NCBI GenBank assembly: GCA_027592645.1
Contig: JAQCKI010000010.1
Coordinates: forward strand, 1 to 33,491
Length of the DNA stretch: 33,491 nucleotides
Direction: 5' to 3'
From: Chloroflexota bacterium
GTDB lineage: Bacteria; Chloroflexota; Dehalococcoidia; UBA2979
Position 1 is the stretch's first letter. Each line of letters opens with the position of its first letter. The translations under genes and the position numbers were made by a program. The notes under the pieces are model-generated. The model was given only the letters and a program-made list of their open reading frames with translations. It was not told the DNA's origin and made no database searches. Below are positions 1 through 7,403 of this stretch, in pieces.

Positions 1-333
1 GTGCGGACTCCTGCATCGTTCGCATGCCGGGCCGTCAGTCCGGCATCTGGCCCAGGTAGCATCCAGTTGATCGAGCCGGCGTTCCCAGATCGCGCGTTGC
101 TCGGCCAGCCAGCCATCCACGACCTGCAGCCGGTCCTGGTTCAACCGGTAAGTCCGTACCCGCCCCGCCTTGTCCGACCTCACCAACCCGCACCCCTCCA
201 GTACGCGGAGATGCTGGATGAACGATGGCAGCACCATCGCGAACGGCTCGGCGAGTTGGGTGACGGAGGCCGGTGCCAGGCTCAGCCGCTCCACCACCCG
301 TCGCCGCGTCGGATCAGCGAGCGCGCGGAACAG
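1..333 (-). CDS. ArsR-family winged-helix transcriptional regulator, 3' end outside window
   Basis: This gene is absent from the ORF track because it has no stop inside the window. Reading the minus strand gives a continuous frame with the typical ArsR opening LFRALADPTRRRVVERLS, a helix-turn-helix core (SVTQLAEPFAMVLPSFIQHL) and the wing (LVRSDKAGRVRTYRL), then a tail of the type seen in the small ArsR regulators often found beside SRPBCC/AHSA1 genes (VDGWLAEQRAIWERRLDQL). The frame is still open at base 1, so the C-terminus lies outside. No ATG or GTG sits in a sensible place upstream; the coordinates start at a CTG immediately before FRALADPTRR, and the next in-frame initiator is a TTG at 432, which would add an unconserved 33-residue extension. 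The family identity is secure; the start and the ligand or target are unknown. Confidence 0.8.
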   Translation of the reverse strand, partial: MFRALADPTRRRVVERLSLAPASVTQLAEPFAMVLPSFIQHLRVLEGCGLVRSDKAGRVRTYRLNQDRLQVVDGWLAEQRAIWERRLDQLDATWARCRTDGPACERCRSPH

Positions 334-370
334 TGATTGTCTATGGTGCTGGCGGATCTCCGGACACGCA

Positions 371-399
371 GCAAGGGCGCCTCTTGCGAGACGCCCTGC
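371..399 (-). terminator. Imperfect hairpin between the Big_9 gene and the ArsR gene
   Basis: AGGGCG and CGCCCT arms enclose a further CTC-TTGC-GAG mini-stem with one mismatch. It lies downstream of the secreted-protein stop at 507 and before the ArsR gene on the same strand, so it could end the first transcript. There is no U-tract, so it is weak evidence. Confidence 0.3.
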
Positions 400-489
400 T
401 GGTGCGGACAGAGGTTGCCGGAGGGACGTCAACCTCGATCCTGTGCAGAGAAGGGGGCGGCGGCGCGGGGACGCCGCTGGTGCCCCGGA

Positions 490-505
490 CCAGCGCTAGC
501 GCTGG
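490..505. other. 16-bp perfect palindrome next to the Big_9 gene stop codon
   Basis: CCAGCGCTAGCGCTGG is fully self-complementary and begins one base past the stop codon of the secreted protein gene. As RNA it can fold into a 6-bp stem with a CTAG loop. There is no U-tract. It may be an mRNA 3'-end stabiliser, a protein-binding site or chance. Confidence 0.4.
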
Positions 506-506
506 G

Positions 507-1274
507 CTAGTCCTTCTTCTTGCCGTGGTCCTTGTTTTTGTTGTGGTCCTTGCTCTTGTTCTTCTCGATCTCAATCGAGGAGGACGTGGACGCCTTCACG
601 TAGTGCTCCACCATGCCGCCGAGGCTCTTCTTCAGCCAGGCCGGCGCAGTCGGGTCCTTGTAGATGCCGCAGAGCGCGGTCAACGTGGCGTCCGTGGTGG
701 TCGCGGCACAGATGATCTCGGCCTTGTTCATCTGCGTGGCGCGCTTCAGGATGATCTGGCCGATGTTCTCCTGCGCCCACGCCGGGAGCTGTGCCCCGAG
801 GTAGAGGCCACAGAGGGCGTTCACACCGTTGTCCGCGCCCGAGTACGCCTGGCAGGCCGCCTGGACCTTCGCCGAGGTGCCGGTGGTCTCGACGGTCTTC
901 TGAATGACCGTCACGTTGACCGCTGCCGCCGCGGTGAGTGCGCCGTCAGAGACGACGTAGGTGAAGGTGTCAGCCCCCAGGTAGCCGTTGGTCGGCGTGT
1001 AGGTGACCTTCTTGCCCTCGTGGCTGATGGCGACCGCGCCGTGAGCCGGGGTAGAGACCGAGATGACGGTCAGCGTGTTGCCGTCCGGGTCAGTGTCATT
1101 GCTGAGGACGTCGATCGTCGTGGCGTGGCCCGACTTCACGGTGACCGTGTCGCTCTGTGGGGTGGGCGTCTGATTGACGGCCTGCGCGGAGGCTACTCCG
1201 GCCAGGCCGAAGGTCAGCACTGCCGCCGCAAACGCGGCGGGAACCAGGTGCCAGCCGGCTGTTCGTAGTCGCAT
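507..1274 (-). CDS. Secreted protein with Ig-like (Big_9) domain and Lys/Asp-rich tail
   Basis: The 255-residue protein starts at an ATG with a good AAGGAG ribosome-binding site 7 bases upstream. Residues 1-30 form a signal peptide (hydrophobic core to about 28, cleavage after ASA at 30). Residues 41-123 match the cadherin-like Big_9 fold: DVLSNDTDPDGNTLTV near the start, then VTYTP, a G-x-D-x-F-x-Y motif and VSDG. Residues about 138-228 hold two related segments, each with a Cys pair and the pattern ALCG[LI]Y followed by PAW (Cys141/155 and Cys189/202). The last 20 residues are almost all Lys, Asp, Asn and His. The family is associated with cell-surface or extracellular structural proteins. 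The Cys-pair module I do not recognise. It is transcribed alone, divergent from the NTase-like gene. Confidence 0.8.
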   Translation of the reverse strand: MRLRTAGWHLVPAAFAAAVLTFGLAGVASAQAVNQTPTPQSDTVTVKSGHATTIDVLSNDTDPDGNTLTVISVSTPAHGAVAISHEGKKVTYTPTNGYLGADTFTYVVSDGALTAAAAVNVTVIQKTVETTGTSAKVQAACQAYSGADNGVNALCGLYLGAQLPAWAQENIGQIILKRATQMNKAEIICAATTTDATLTALCGIYKDPTAPAWLKKSLGGMVEHYVKASTSSSIEIEKNKSKDHNKNKDHGKKKD

Positions 1275-1533
1275 GGTTGTCTCCTTCGATCACTTCAGTC
1301 TGTTTGGACGGGGGCTCGATCCCTCGTTCATGTCAGGGCCCCGTCCACCTACTGAAACGGCCTGCCTTCAGATCCGTTTGCCATGACACTCAAACTGACA
1401 TAATCAGTGGCGTGGCAGACGAGAGGATCATCGTGGGAGCGTCTAACGGGCTCGTCCGTTATGATCTGCTTCCGTCGGGCCACCTCGGGCATTCGGCGGC
1501 ATCCTGACCCTCCCCAGGCAACGGAGCGAGCGT
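1275..1533. other. Divergent intergenic region with a weak promoter candidate
   Basis: This 259-bp gap separates two divergent genes and is the longest non-coding stretch in the window. It is AT-richer than its surroundings around 1375-1415. A CATAAT hexamer near 1399-1404 (5/6 match to a -10 box) preceded by TTTGCC-type sequence could drive the plus-strand gene at 1534. The ORFs called here on both strands lack family features and I treat them as noise. Confidence 0.3.
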
Positions 1534-2142
1534 GTGGCCTTCGACCCGGGCCCAGTCCCCGAGTCTCACCATGACATGGTGCTCGGCCCGCTCGTGCGCG
1601 TCATCGAAGAAGCATGCTCTGACGCCCCGTGGGCCCTCATCGGCGCGAACGCCGTCCGCCTGCAAGGCGTCGAGGCGACCTCTCCCAACCTGGAGTTCCT
1701 GACCACCGATCCGGCGCTCTCCGAACTGAGCCAGATGCTGGGCGTGCCCTGCGACTGGGGGCAGGGCGCACACCTGGCGGCGAACCGCCTCCACTTCATG
1801 CGCCACGGGGTTCCCGTCTTCGTATTCGCCGACCCCGTCTTCCACGGCCCGTATGAGTCGCTCGTGCCGCGTGACATCCCTTCGCTATGGGACGCACGAG
1901 TACGCGTCGAGGTGCGCGCATCGAATCCGGAGATGCCCCCGGCCGCGGTGCTGTGCACGCCCCTCGAGTGGGAACTGATCCTTGCGGTCTGCCTCGGCTA
2001 CAACGCCCGCATCGATGCCATCCGCGAACGTCTGCGCGAGACCGGCTATGACAGCCGCCTCGTCGTGCGACTACTCCGCGAGGGCCATGTGCAGCCCGCG
2101 ACGGAGGAGGCCGTGTGGGCCGTCCTGGAGCGCGACGGGTAG
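1534..2142 (+). CDS. Nucleotidyltransferase-fold-like protein of unknown function
   Basis: The 202-residue protein starts at a GTG with GGAG eight bases upstream. Its N-terminal third looks like the opening of minimal nucleotidyltransferase (MNT/AbiEii-type) proteins: ALIGANAVRLQGVEAT resembles the usual helix plus G-x-AV-x-HG segment. The following catalytic DxD strand is replaced by NLEF, so the metal-binding acids appear to be missing or altered. The rest shows no motif I recognise, and there is no signal peptide or membrane helix. It has no obvious operon partner: a regulator-like or toxin-like partner gene is absent on the same strand, and the next gene starts 110 bases later. The fold assignment is tentative; activity is unlikely if the acidic motif is truly lost. 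Confidence 0.55.
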   Translation: MAFDPGPVPESHHDMVLGPLVRVIEEACSDAPWALIGANAVRLQGVEATSPNLEFLTTDPALSELSQMLGVPCDWGQGAHLAANRLHFMRHGVPVFVFADPVFHGPYESLVPRDIPSLWDARVRVEVRASNPEMPPAAVLCTPLEWELILAVCLGYNARIDAIRERLRETGYDSRLVVRLLREGHVQPATEEAVWAVLERDG

Positions 2143-2252
2143 GCCAACCCGACCCCTCCGCCCGCCTGTGCCCCGGTGCTACGATGCGCCCGCCCTGCTG
2201 GCCGCTCACGGTCGCGGGCCTGATCGCACGCGAACATCGAGGAGCCACACCC

Positions 2253-3293
2253 ATGCCGATGAGCGTCAGCACCGGAATCGGGACCGACCTGCGCGAGGTA
2301 CCGGAGAAGGCGCGGCTGTACGAGCGCCTGGGCTACGACGCCGTCGCCTGCGGCGAGACCCAGCATAACCCCTTCCTGCCGCTCGCGCTGGTCGCCGAGC
2401 ACACGGAGCGCCTGCAATTCGGCACCTCCGTGGCGATCGCGTTCCCGCGCGTGCCCCACATCTCGGCGAACATCGCCTGGGATCTCGCGCGCTACTCGGG
2501 CGGACGGTTCTTCCTCGGGCTGGGCACGCAGGTGAAGGGCCACAACGAGCGCCGCTTCTCCGTGCCGTGGCAGCCGCCGGGGCCACACCTGCGCGATTAC
2601 ATCAACTGCATGCGCGCGATCTGGGACTCCTGGCAGAACGGCACCAAGCCGAACTACGAGGGCGAGTTCTACCAGTACAAGTTGACCAGCCCGTTCTTCA
2701 ACCCGGGCCCGATCGAGCACCCGAACATCCCCGTGCTGGTCTCCGCGGTGAACCCGTTCAACGCCCGCCTCGCCGGCGAGGTGTGCGACGGCATCGCGAT
2801 CCACGGCTTCAGCACCTTCAAGTACATCCGCGAGGTCCTCATCCCCGCGGTGCATGAGGGTGCTCGGCGCGCCGGCAAGGATGTCTCGCAGGTCCAGGTG
2901 CGCGGCGGCGGCTTCATTGTCACCGGCAAGACGGAGGAAGAGGTCGCGCGGGCCAAGGAACGCTCCCGCCGCCAGATCTCCTTCTACGCGTCCACCCGCT
3001 CCTACTCCAACGTGATGAAGATTCACGGCTGGGCGGACGAAGCGGCGCAGCTGCACCGCATGTCCGTCGAAGGCAAGTGGGACGACATGGTCGGCCTGAT
3101 CACGGACGACATGATGGAGGAGTTCTGCGTCATTGGGACGTGGGACGAACTGCCCGGCCGGATGCGCGAGAAGTACGCCGGCATCAACACCACGATCTCC
3201 TTCTCCGCCGAGCCGAAGAACCCGGACGAAGAGGCGCAGATCGCGGACATCATTGGCGAACTGAAGAAGATCCCGACCGTCGGCGAGGTCTAG
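2253..3293 (+). CDS. LLM-class F420/flavin-dependent oxidoreductase (TIGR03617-like)
   Basis: Luciferase-like monooxygenase superfamily TIM-barrel oxidoreductase of 346 residues, in the usual size range. The ORF track extends upstream to 2115, but the ATG at 2253 has GAGGAG eight bases upstream and begins with the conserved first strand (MSVSTGIGT). Visible family features are LYERLGYDAVACGET, the strand LQFGTSVAIAFPRVP, the loop RFFLGLGTQVKGHNERRF and LVSAVNPFNARLAGEVCDG. This subgroup is common in actinobacteria and Chloroflexota and usually uses reduced coenzyme F420; the substrate is not known. The alpha/beta hydrolase gene follows after 57 bases on the same strand, so the pair may act on one compound. 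Cofactor choice (F420 or FMN) is inferred from subgroup resemblance only. Confidence 0.85.
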   Translation: MPMSVSTGIGTDLREVPEKARLYERLGYDAVACGETQHNPFLPLALVAEHTERLQFGTSVAIAFPRVPHISANIAWDLARYSGGRFFLGLGTQVKGHNERRFSVPWQPPGPHLRDYINCMRAIWDSWQNGTKPNYEGEFYQYKLTSPFFNPGPIEHPNIPVLVSAVNPFNARLAGEVCDGIAIHGFSTFKYIREVLIPAVHEGARRAGKDVSQVQVRGGGFIVTGKTEEEVARAKERSRRQISFYASTRSYSNVMKIHGWADEAAQLHRMSVEGKWDDMVGLITDDMMEEFCVIGTWDELPGRMREKYAGINTTISFSAEPKNPDEEAQIADIIGELKKIPTVGEV

Positions 3294-3350
3294 CGACCTC
3301 CGCCGCACACGACGCGATCACACGTCAGAGACGATCGAGGGAGGTGCACG

Positions 3351-4115
3351 ATGCCCTACGCCGAGAACGAAGGCGTCCGCATCCACTACGAAACCGATGG
3401 CACCGCGGGCGCTCCTACGGTGCTGATGCATCACGGCTTCCTCGCCGACCTGGAGTCGTGGCGGTCGCGTGGTTACGTCGACCGAATGCGGGACCAGTAC
3501 CGCGTCCTGCTGATGGATTCGCGCGGTCACGGCCTGTCTGACAAGCCCACCGACCCCGAGGCGTATGACACGCGCACCCGCGTGCTCGATGTCGTCGCGG
3601 TGTTGCAGGCAGAGGGCGTCCAGCGGGCGCACTACGTCGGCTACTCGATGGGCGGCATGGTGGGCTTCTCCACGCTCATCTACGCGCCGCAGCGGTTCGC
3701 CTCCGTCTCCGTCGGTGGCGCATCGCCGATGCGTGACCCGAAGCGTGCCGCCGGCCTCAACGCCGACTTCGATGCGTATTACCAGGGCGCGCTGAAGCGG
3801 AACGCCGCCGTGAAGGCCGCCTTTGAGGCCGGCAAGCACGACGTGGCAGCGCTGAAGGCGTGCCGCGACGAGAGCGCGCGCTGGGGTGGTGCGGAGCAGG
3901 CCGTGCGGATGGCGCAGGTGCCGATCCTGATCTTCGCGGGCACGAACGACGCGCCCCACGACGGCGCGAAGCGTGCGCAGTCATTGAACCCGCGCGTCCG
4001 CTTCCTGCCGCTGGAGGGCAAGGACCACGCCGGCGCCGCCGAGGCAGTGGAGCAGGTTGCCCCGGCGATCCTCGAAACCATCGCCGCCGCCGAGAAGGCA
4101 AGCCCGACGGTCTAG
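3351..4115 (+). CDS. Alpha/beta hydrolase
   Basis: Single-domain alpha/beta hydrolase of 254 residues, cytoplasmic (no signal peptide). The start ATG has GGGAGG 7 bases upstream. The oxyanion strand MHHGF (about 26-30), MDSRGHGLSD (about 55-64) and nucleophile elbow GYSMGG (Ser99) are clear; an Asp in FAGTNDAPHD and a His in GKDHAGA near the C-terminus complete a plausible triad. It lies directly downstream of the LLM oxidoreductase and probably shares its transcript. The sequence cannot distinguish esterase, C-C hydrolase or lactonase activity. A hairpin just past the stop codon may end the transcript. Confidence 0.88.
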   Translation: MPYAENEGVRIHYETDGTAGAPTVLMHHGFLADLESWRSRGYVDRMRDQYRVLLMDSRGHGLSDKPTDPEAYDTRTRVLDVVAVLQAEGVQRAHYVGYSMGGMVGFSTLIYAPQRFASVSVGGASPMRDPKRAAGLNADFDAYYQGALKRNAAVKAAFEAGKHDVAALKACRDESARWGGAEQAVRMAQVPILIFAGTNDAPHDGAKRAQSLNPRVRFLPLEGKDHAGAAEAVEQVAPAILETIAAAEKASPTV

Positions 4116-4122
4116 CGTGGTG

Positions 4123-4794
4123 TCAGTCCTCGATTGAGAACTCCGGGAGGCGCGACATCGCGCCTCCCGCTGTGTCTGAGCCGATCAGCACGGGCGCTGC
4201 GACGACCTCGAACTGGTCAACGTCCGGCAGCCACCGGTGCAGCGATCGGCCCTGTGGCCGGCCACGGCGCACCGCCTCGATCTCTCGCACCTCGGCAATG
4301 CGCCGCACCGGACGTCGCATCGGGCCAGAGACCTCGATGTACACCGCCACGTCGATGCGTGCCGCCTGCTCATCCGGCACGCCGTTCCACGCGCAGATCA
4401 CCTCGAACGCGGCATCGACCCCGGGCGCGTGCAGTGCTGTCGCCAGTGAGAAGCCATCGAGGGCTGCAAAGACTCGCTGCACCTCGTCGCCCCAGAAGTA
4501 ATCGGTGAAGCCCGCGTCCGAGATCTCGGACAGGAACAGGTAGCCACCGTCCGCCTTCCCCGGGATCCCGAGGCCACCGTCACTGCGACGCTCCAGCGTG
4601 TGGATCGGTGTGCGCTTCCGCCGGTACGCCAACGCGGCGTTGAGGACGGTGGTCTTACCGGCCAGCCTGGGCACGGCGATGGCGAGAATCGACCGCCGCT
4701 CCGAGGCAGCGACCGCGAGCGTCGAGGCGATCTCGGGCGACATCGTCCCGTTGCGGACGAGGTCAAGCAGCCCCGGCGACGGGCCGGCGGCCAT
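4123..4794 (-). CDS. Small degenerate type II/IV secretion ATPase-like P-loop protein
   Basis: A 223-residue protein with a P-loop-like segment VPRLAGKTTV (residues 41-50). The GKT is intact, but the first glycine of the Walker A consensus is replaced. Further on SEISDAG (about 89-95) and LATALHAPG (118-126) resemble the Asp box and His box (TLHA) of GspE/VirB11/CpaF-type secretion ATPases. At 223 residues it lacks the N-terminal domains and much of the usual 350-550 residue length. It begins 3 bases after the M42 peptidase stop on the same strand, so the two are probably translationally coupled. No pilus or secretion genes are nearby. It may be a regulatory or scavenged ATPase fragment that became a stand-alone protein. 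Confidence 0.6.
   Translation of the reverse strand: MAAGPSPGLLDLVRNGTMSPEIASTLAVAASERRSILAIAVPRLAGKTTVLNAALAYRRKRTPIHTLERRSDGGLGIPGKADGGYLFLSEISDAGFTDYFWGDEVQRVFAALDGFSLATALHAPGVDAAFEVICAWNGVPDEQAARIDVAVYIEVSGPMRRPVRRIAEVREIEAVRRGRPQGRSLHRWLPDVDQFEVVAAPVLIGSDTAGGAMSRLPEFSIED
4144..4169 (+). terminator. Hairpin terminator candidate inside the 3' end of the opposing gene
   Basis: CGGGAGGCGCGA and TCGCGCCTCCCG are perfectly complementary around a 2-base centre, giving an 11-12 bp stem 29 bases past the alpha/beta hydrolase stop codon. The following CTGTGTCTG is only mildly T-rich. The hairpin sits in the last 20 codons of the convergent minus-strand gene. Confidence 0.5.
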
Positions 4795-4797
4795 GAC

Positions 4798-5937
4798 CTA
4801 CCGTCCGGCCTGCAGGCGGGCCGCCGAGTCGCGTCCGATGCCCGCCCAGCGAGTCTGCGCCGCCTCGTACACCTCGTCGATTCGCCGTGTGCGCTGCGCC
4901 ATGCCGACGAAGAGCCGTGCGAGGCCATCGATATCGCCGAGGTGAACGGTCTCCGGCGCGATCCGGTTGTCCTCGCCCATGTTGTGGTAATTCCCCAGCG
5001 CCACGCACGCGGCGCCCGTCTCGTACCCCATCAGGTCGTACGCCGTCGCCTCGGTGGTGCCGCCATCCATCAACTTCCGCTGGAAACGGAACGCCGGGTC
5101 GGCGGCCTGCATCTCGCGCGCCACCTGCGTCATCCACATCGACATCCGCGGGGAAAAGATGTGGCCGATGTCGCCGACACGGATCACCGGGCCGCCGCCC
5201 TGCTCCGCGCGCCCCCCGGCGGCCGAGGAACACTCGACGGCGACCACCAGGCCGTCCTTCGGCAGCACGCCCGAGGCAGCGACGGCAGCAGCACCCAGCA
5301 GGCCGACCTCCTCGGCGCGGGTGAACAGGCCGATTACGTGCGCGTCCACCTGCTCGCGCACCAGCATATCCAGCGTCCAGAGGATGCTGACGACGCCGAT
5401 CAGGTCGTCACACTGGCGCGCCTCGACGAGCGCGCCGCGAATCCGGCACTCGGGCACGTCCCACAGCGCGAGGTCGCCCACCTGCGCCTGCGATCCCGCG
5501 TCGAGCGTCGCGTGCGCACCCGCGACCCGCCGCGCCCAGCGAGCCGCGGCCAGGTTCGTGCTGATCGAGGTGATGCGTGCCGTGCCTGTGGTGCCGTCCG
5601 CGCCGTAGATGCGGACCGGTTCGCCTCGACCGTAGGCCGCGGAGACGCCGCCGCGGAACTCCAGCGCGAGCCGGCGTCCCTTCACCTCGGTCACCACGAA
5701 GCCGGGGTGGTCGGTGTGGGCGCCGAGCACGAGGGGGCGCGTCTTGCGGCCGCGGCGGTACTCGATCAGTCCGTTGCCGCTGGCGTCCTCGCGGTAGGTC
5801 AGGCCGCGCTCGGCGGCGAACTCGGCGAGGGCCGAATGGACGCGCTGCTCATTGAAGGAGCCGGTCGGGATCGAGACGATCGACCGCGTCAGTGCGGCGA
5901 GCGGCTTCAATGCGGCGGTGGAGACGCGGGGCGACAT
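4798..5937 (-). CDS. M42/M28-type zinc aminopeptidase
   Basis: A 379-residue co-catalytic metallopeptidase. The ORF track starts at 6000, but the ATG at 5937 has GGAGAGGA upstream and the preceding 21 residues look unconserved. Expected ligands can be placed: His74 and Asp76 in GAHTDHPGF, Asp177/178 in CDDLIG, the catalytic Glu pair 209/210 in TRAEEVGLLG, an acidic residue at Glu235 in VAVECSS, and His318 in LGNYHNMGE. The domain inserted between the first His and CDDL fits the M42 PDZ-like or beta-barrel domain. Substitution of Glu for the usual Asp at 235 and the divergent final His motif suggest a distant M42 subgroup. It is cytoplasmic by lack of a signal and probably trims peptides. The ATPase-like gene follows after 3 bases. 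Confidence 0.85.
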   Translation of the reverse strand: MSPRVSTAALKPLAALTRSIVSIPTGSFNEQRVHSALAEFAAERGLTYREDASGNGLIEYRRGRKTRPLVLGAHTDHPGFVVTEVKGRRLALEFRGGVSAAYGRGEPVRIYGADGTTGTARITSISTNLAAARWARRVAGAHATLDAGSQAQVGDLALWDVPECRIRGALVEARQCDDLIGVVSILWTLDMLVREQVDAHVIGLFTRAEEVGLLGAAAVAASGVLPKDGLVVAVECSSAAGGRAEQGGGPVIRVGDIGHIFSPRMSMWMTQVAREMQAADPAFRFQRKLMDGGTTEATAYDLMGYETGAACVALGNYHNMGEDNRIAPETVHLGDIDGLARLFVGMAQRTRRIDEVYEAAQTRWAGIGRDSAARLQAGR

Positions 5938-6089
5938 CCAGGGCGTCCTCTCCAATGAGTCATCAGCCGGCCATACAGGGAGGCGCCGGGTCGGCGGCAA
6001 GCCCGCATGGTACTCGGTCGGCTCAGGGGCAGGCGGAGGCGCACAGAGCGCCCTCAGCGCCTCCCGGATCGCCGGGGTACGATGGATCG

Positions 6090-7403
6090 ATGCCCCAACC
6101 GCTCACGCTTCCCATCATTCCCACGGCAATTGTGCCGGAACCGGTGCCGAACCCGCGCAACCGGAAAGATCGACGCGCCCACAACCGCCCGCTGGTGCCG
6201 ATCGAGCTCACGCTCACCGGCTTCGCTGCCGGCGGCAAGGCCGTGGGGCACCACCCGGACGGCCGCGTGGTGTTCGTGGAGTTCGCCCTGCCCGGCGAGC
6301 GCGTGATCGCCGAGATCACGACCGACCGCGCCGATTACCTGGAGGCAACCGCCGTCCTCGTGCTCGAGGCGTCGGAGCACCGCATCGCCCCGCCGTGCCA
6401 GTACTTCGGTCGCTGCGGTGGCTGCCAGTTGCAGCACGTGGACTACGAGGAGCAACTGCGCCTGAAGACGGGCATCGTCGGCGACCAGTTGGCACGCATC
6501 GCGCGCTTCAGCCCGGAACGCGTGGCGGAAGTCCTCCGGCCGATGCTGGGCATGGACAACCCGTGGGGCTACCGCAACCACGTCCGCTTCACCGTACGAC
6601 GCGATGGCCAGATCGGCTTCATGCAGCGTGGCACCCACCACTTCATGCGCATCGATGAGTGCGCCATCGCCCTGCCCCGCGTGAACGAGGTGCTGCGGCT
6701 GGCGCAGGACAACACGATGCAGACACAGCAGCTCTCGGTACGCGTCGGCGAGCACACGGGTGACGAGATCCTCCAGCCGCACCTCCAGTGGCGGCCCGGC
6801 AAGCGCGCACCGAAGCTGGCCTCGGGTCAACTTCGTTATGTAGAGAATCTGCTGGGCACGCCCTACCGGATCTCCGGCCCGGCGTTCTTCCAGGTGAATA
6901 CACGCCAGGCCGAGCACCTCGTCTCGATGGTGGTCGAGCGCGTGCAGGCGGCCCGCCCGCACATCGTCGTGGACGCCTACGCCGGCGTCGGCACATTCGC
7001 GGCGCAACTCGCGCCCTGGGTCTCGCAGGTCATCACGATCGAGGAGTCCGCGGCCGCCGGTGTGGATGCCGGGCACAACCTGTCGGAGTTCGACAACGTC
7101 ACGCGCGTCGTCGGCAAGGTGGAGGACGTCCTGCCCGGCATGACCCCGGAACCGGACGTGGTGGTCATCGACCCGCCGCGCACCGGGCTGTTCCCCGGCG
7201 TCATCGAGGCGATCATCGTCTCCGCTGCGCGCCGCGTGGTGTACGTCTCCTGCGACCCGGGCACGCTCGCCCGCGACCTCCGCCTGTTCGAGGAAGGCGG
7301 CTTCACCGTCCGCGAGGTGCAACCGGTCGACATGTTCCCGCACACCCAGCACATCGAGTGCGTGACGACGATCGACCGGACCGGACCGCGGCCGCAGGCC
7401 TGA
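6090..7403 (+). CDS. rlmD: TrmA/RlmC/RlmD-family RNA m5-uridine methyltransferase
   Basis: A 437-residue protein that transfers methyl from S-adenosylmethionine to C5 of uridine in 23S rRNA or tRNA. An N-terminal TRAM domain (about 30-90) is followed by the iron-sulfur motif CQYFGRCGGC (CX5CX2C, from about Cys103) with a likely fourth ligand in IDECAIALP. The SAM-binding motif DAYAGVGTFA lies near 295, DPPRTG near 360 and the catalytic Cys in VSCDPGTLARDL near 388. The ORF track extends to 5892; the ATG at 6090 is chosen because the TRAM domain starts shortly after it and upstream residues are low complexity. The stop overlaps the Maf start (TGATG), so the two are coupled. Which uridine is modified cannot be read from sequence, so the symbol is by resemblance. 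Confidence 0.88.
   Translation: MPQPLTLPIIPTAIVPEPVPNPRNRKDRRAHNRPLVPIELTLTGFAAGGKAVGHHPDGRVVFVEFALPGERVIAEITTDRADYLEATAVLVLEASEHRIAPPCQYFGRCGGCQLQHVDYEEQLRLKTGIVGDQLARIARFSPERVAEVLRPMLGMDNPWGYRNHVRFTVRRDGQIGFMQRGTHHFMRIDECAIALPRVNEVLRLAQDNTMQTQQLSVRVGEHTGDEILQPHLQWRPGKRAPKLASGQLRYVENLLGTPYRISGPAFFQVNTRQAEHLVSMVVERVQAARPHIVVDAYAGVGTFAAQLAPWVSQVITIEESAAAGVDAGHNLSEFDNVTRVVGKVEDVLPGMTPEPDVVVIDPPRTGLFPGVIEAIIVSAARRVVYVSCDPGTLARDLRLFEEGGFTVREVQPVDMFPHTQHIECVTTIDRTGPRPQA

Noticed and set aside
273-1268. 331-residue plus-strand ORF over the Big_9 gene
   Set aside because: It is Arg/Val/Gly/Asp-rich antisense of a gene with a clear signal peptide and domain; a high-GC shadow.
2046-3308. 420-residue minus-strand ORF opposite the LLM oxidoreductase
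   Set aside because: Low-complexity His/Arg/Asp composition and no family motif; shadow of the real gene.
6054-7352. 432-residue minus-strand ORF opposite the RNA methyltransferase
   Set aside because: Antisense of conserved Fe-S and SAM motifs; no motif of its own.
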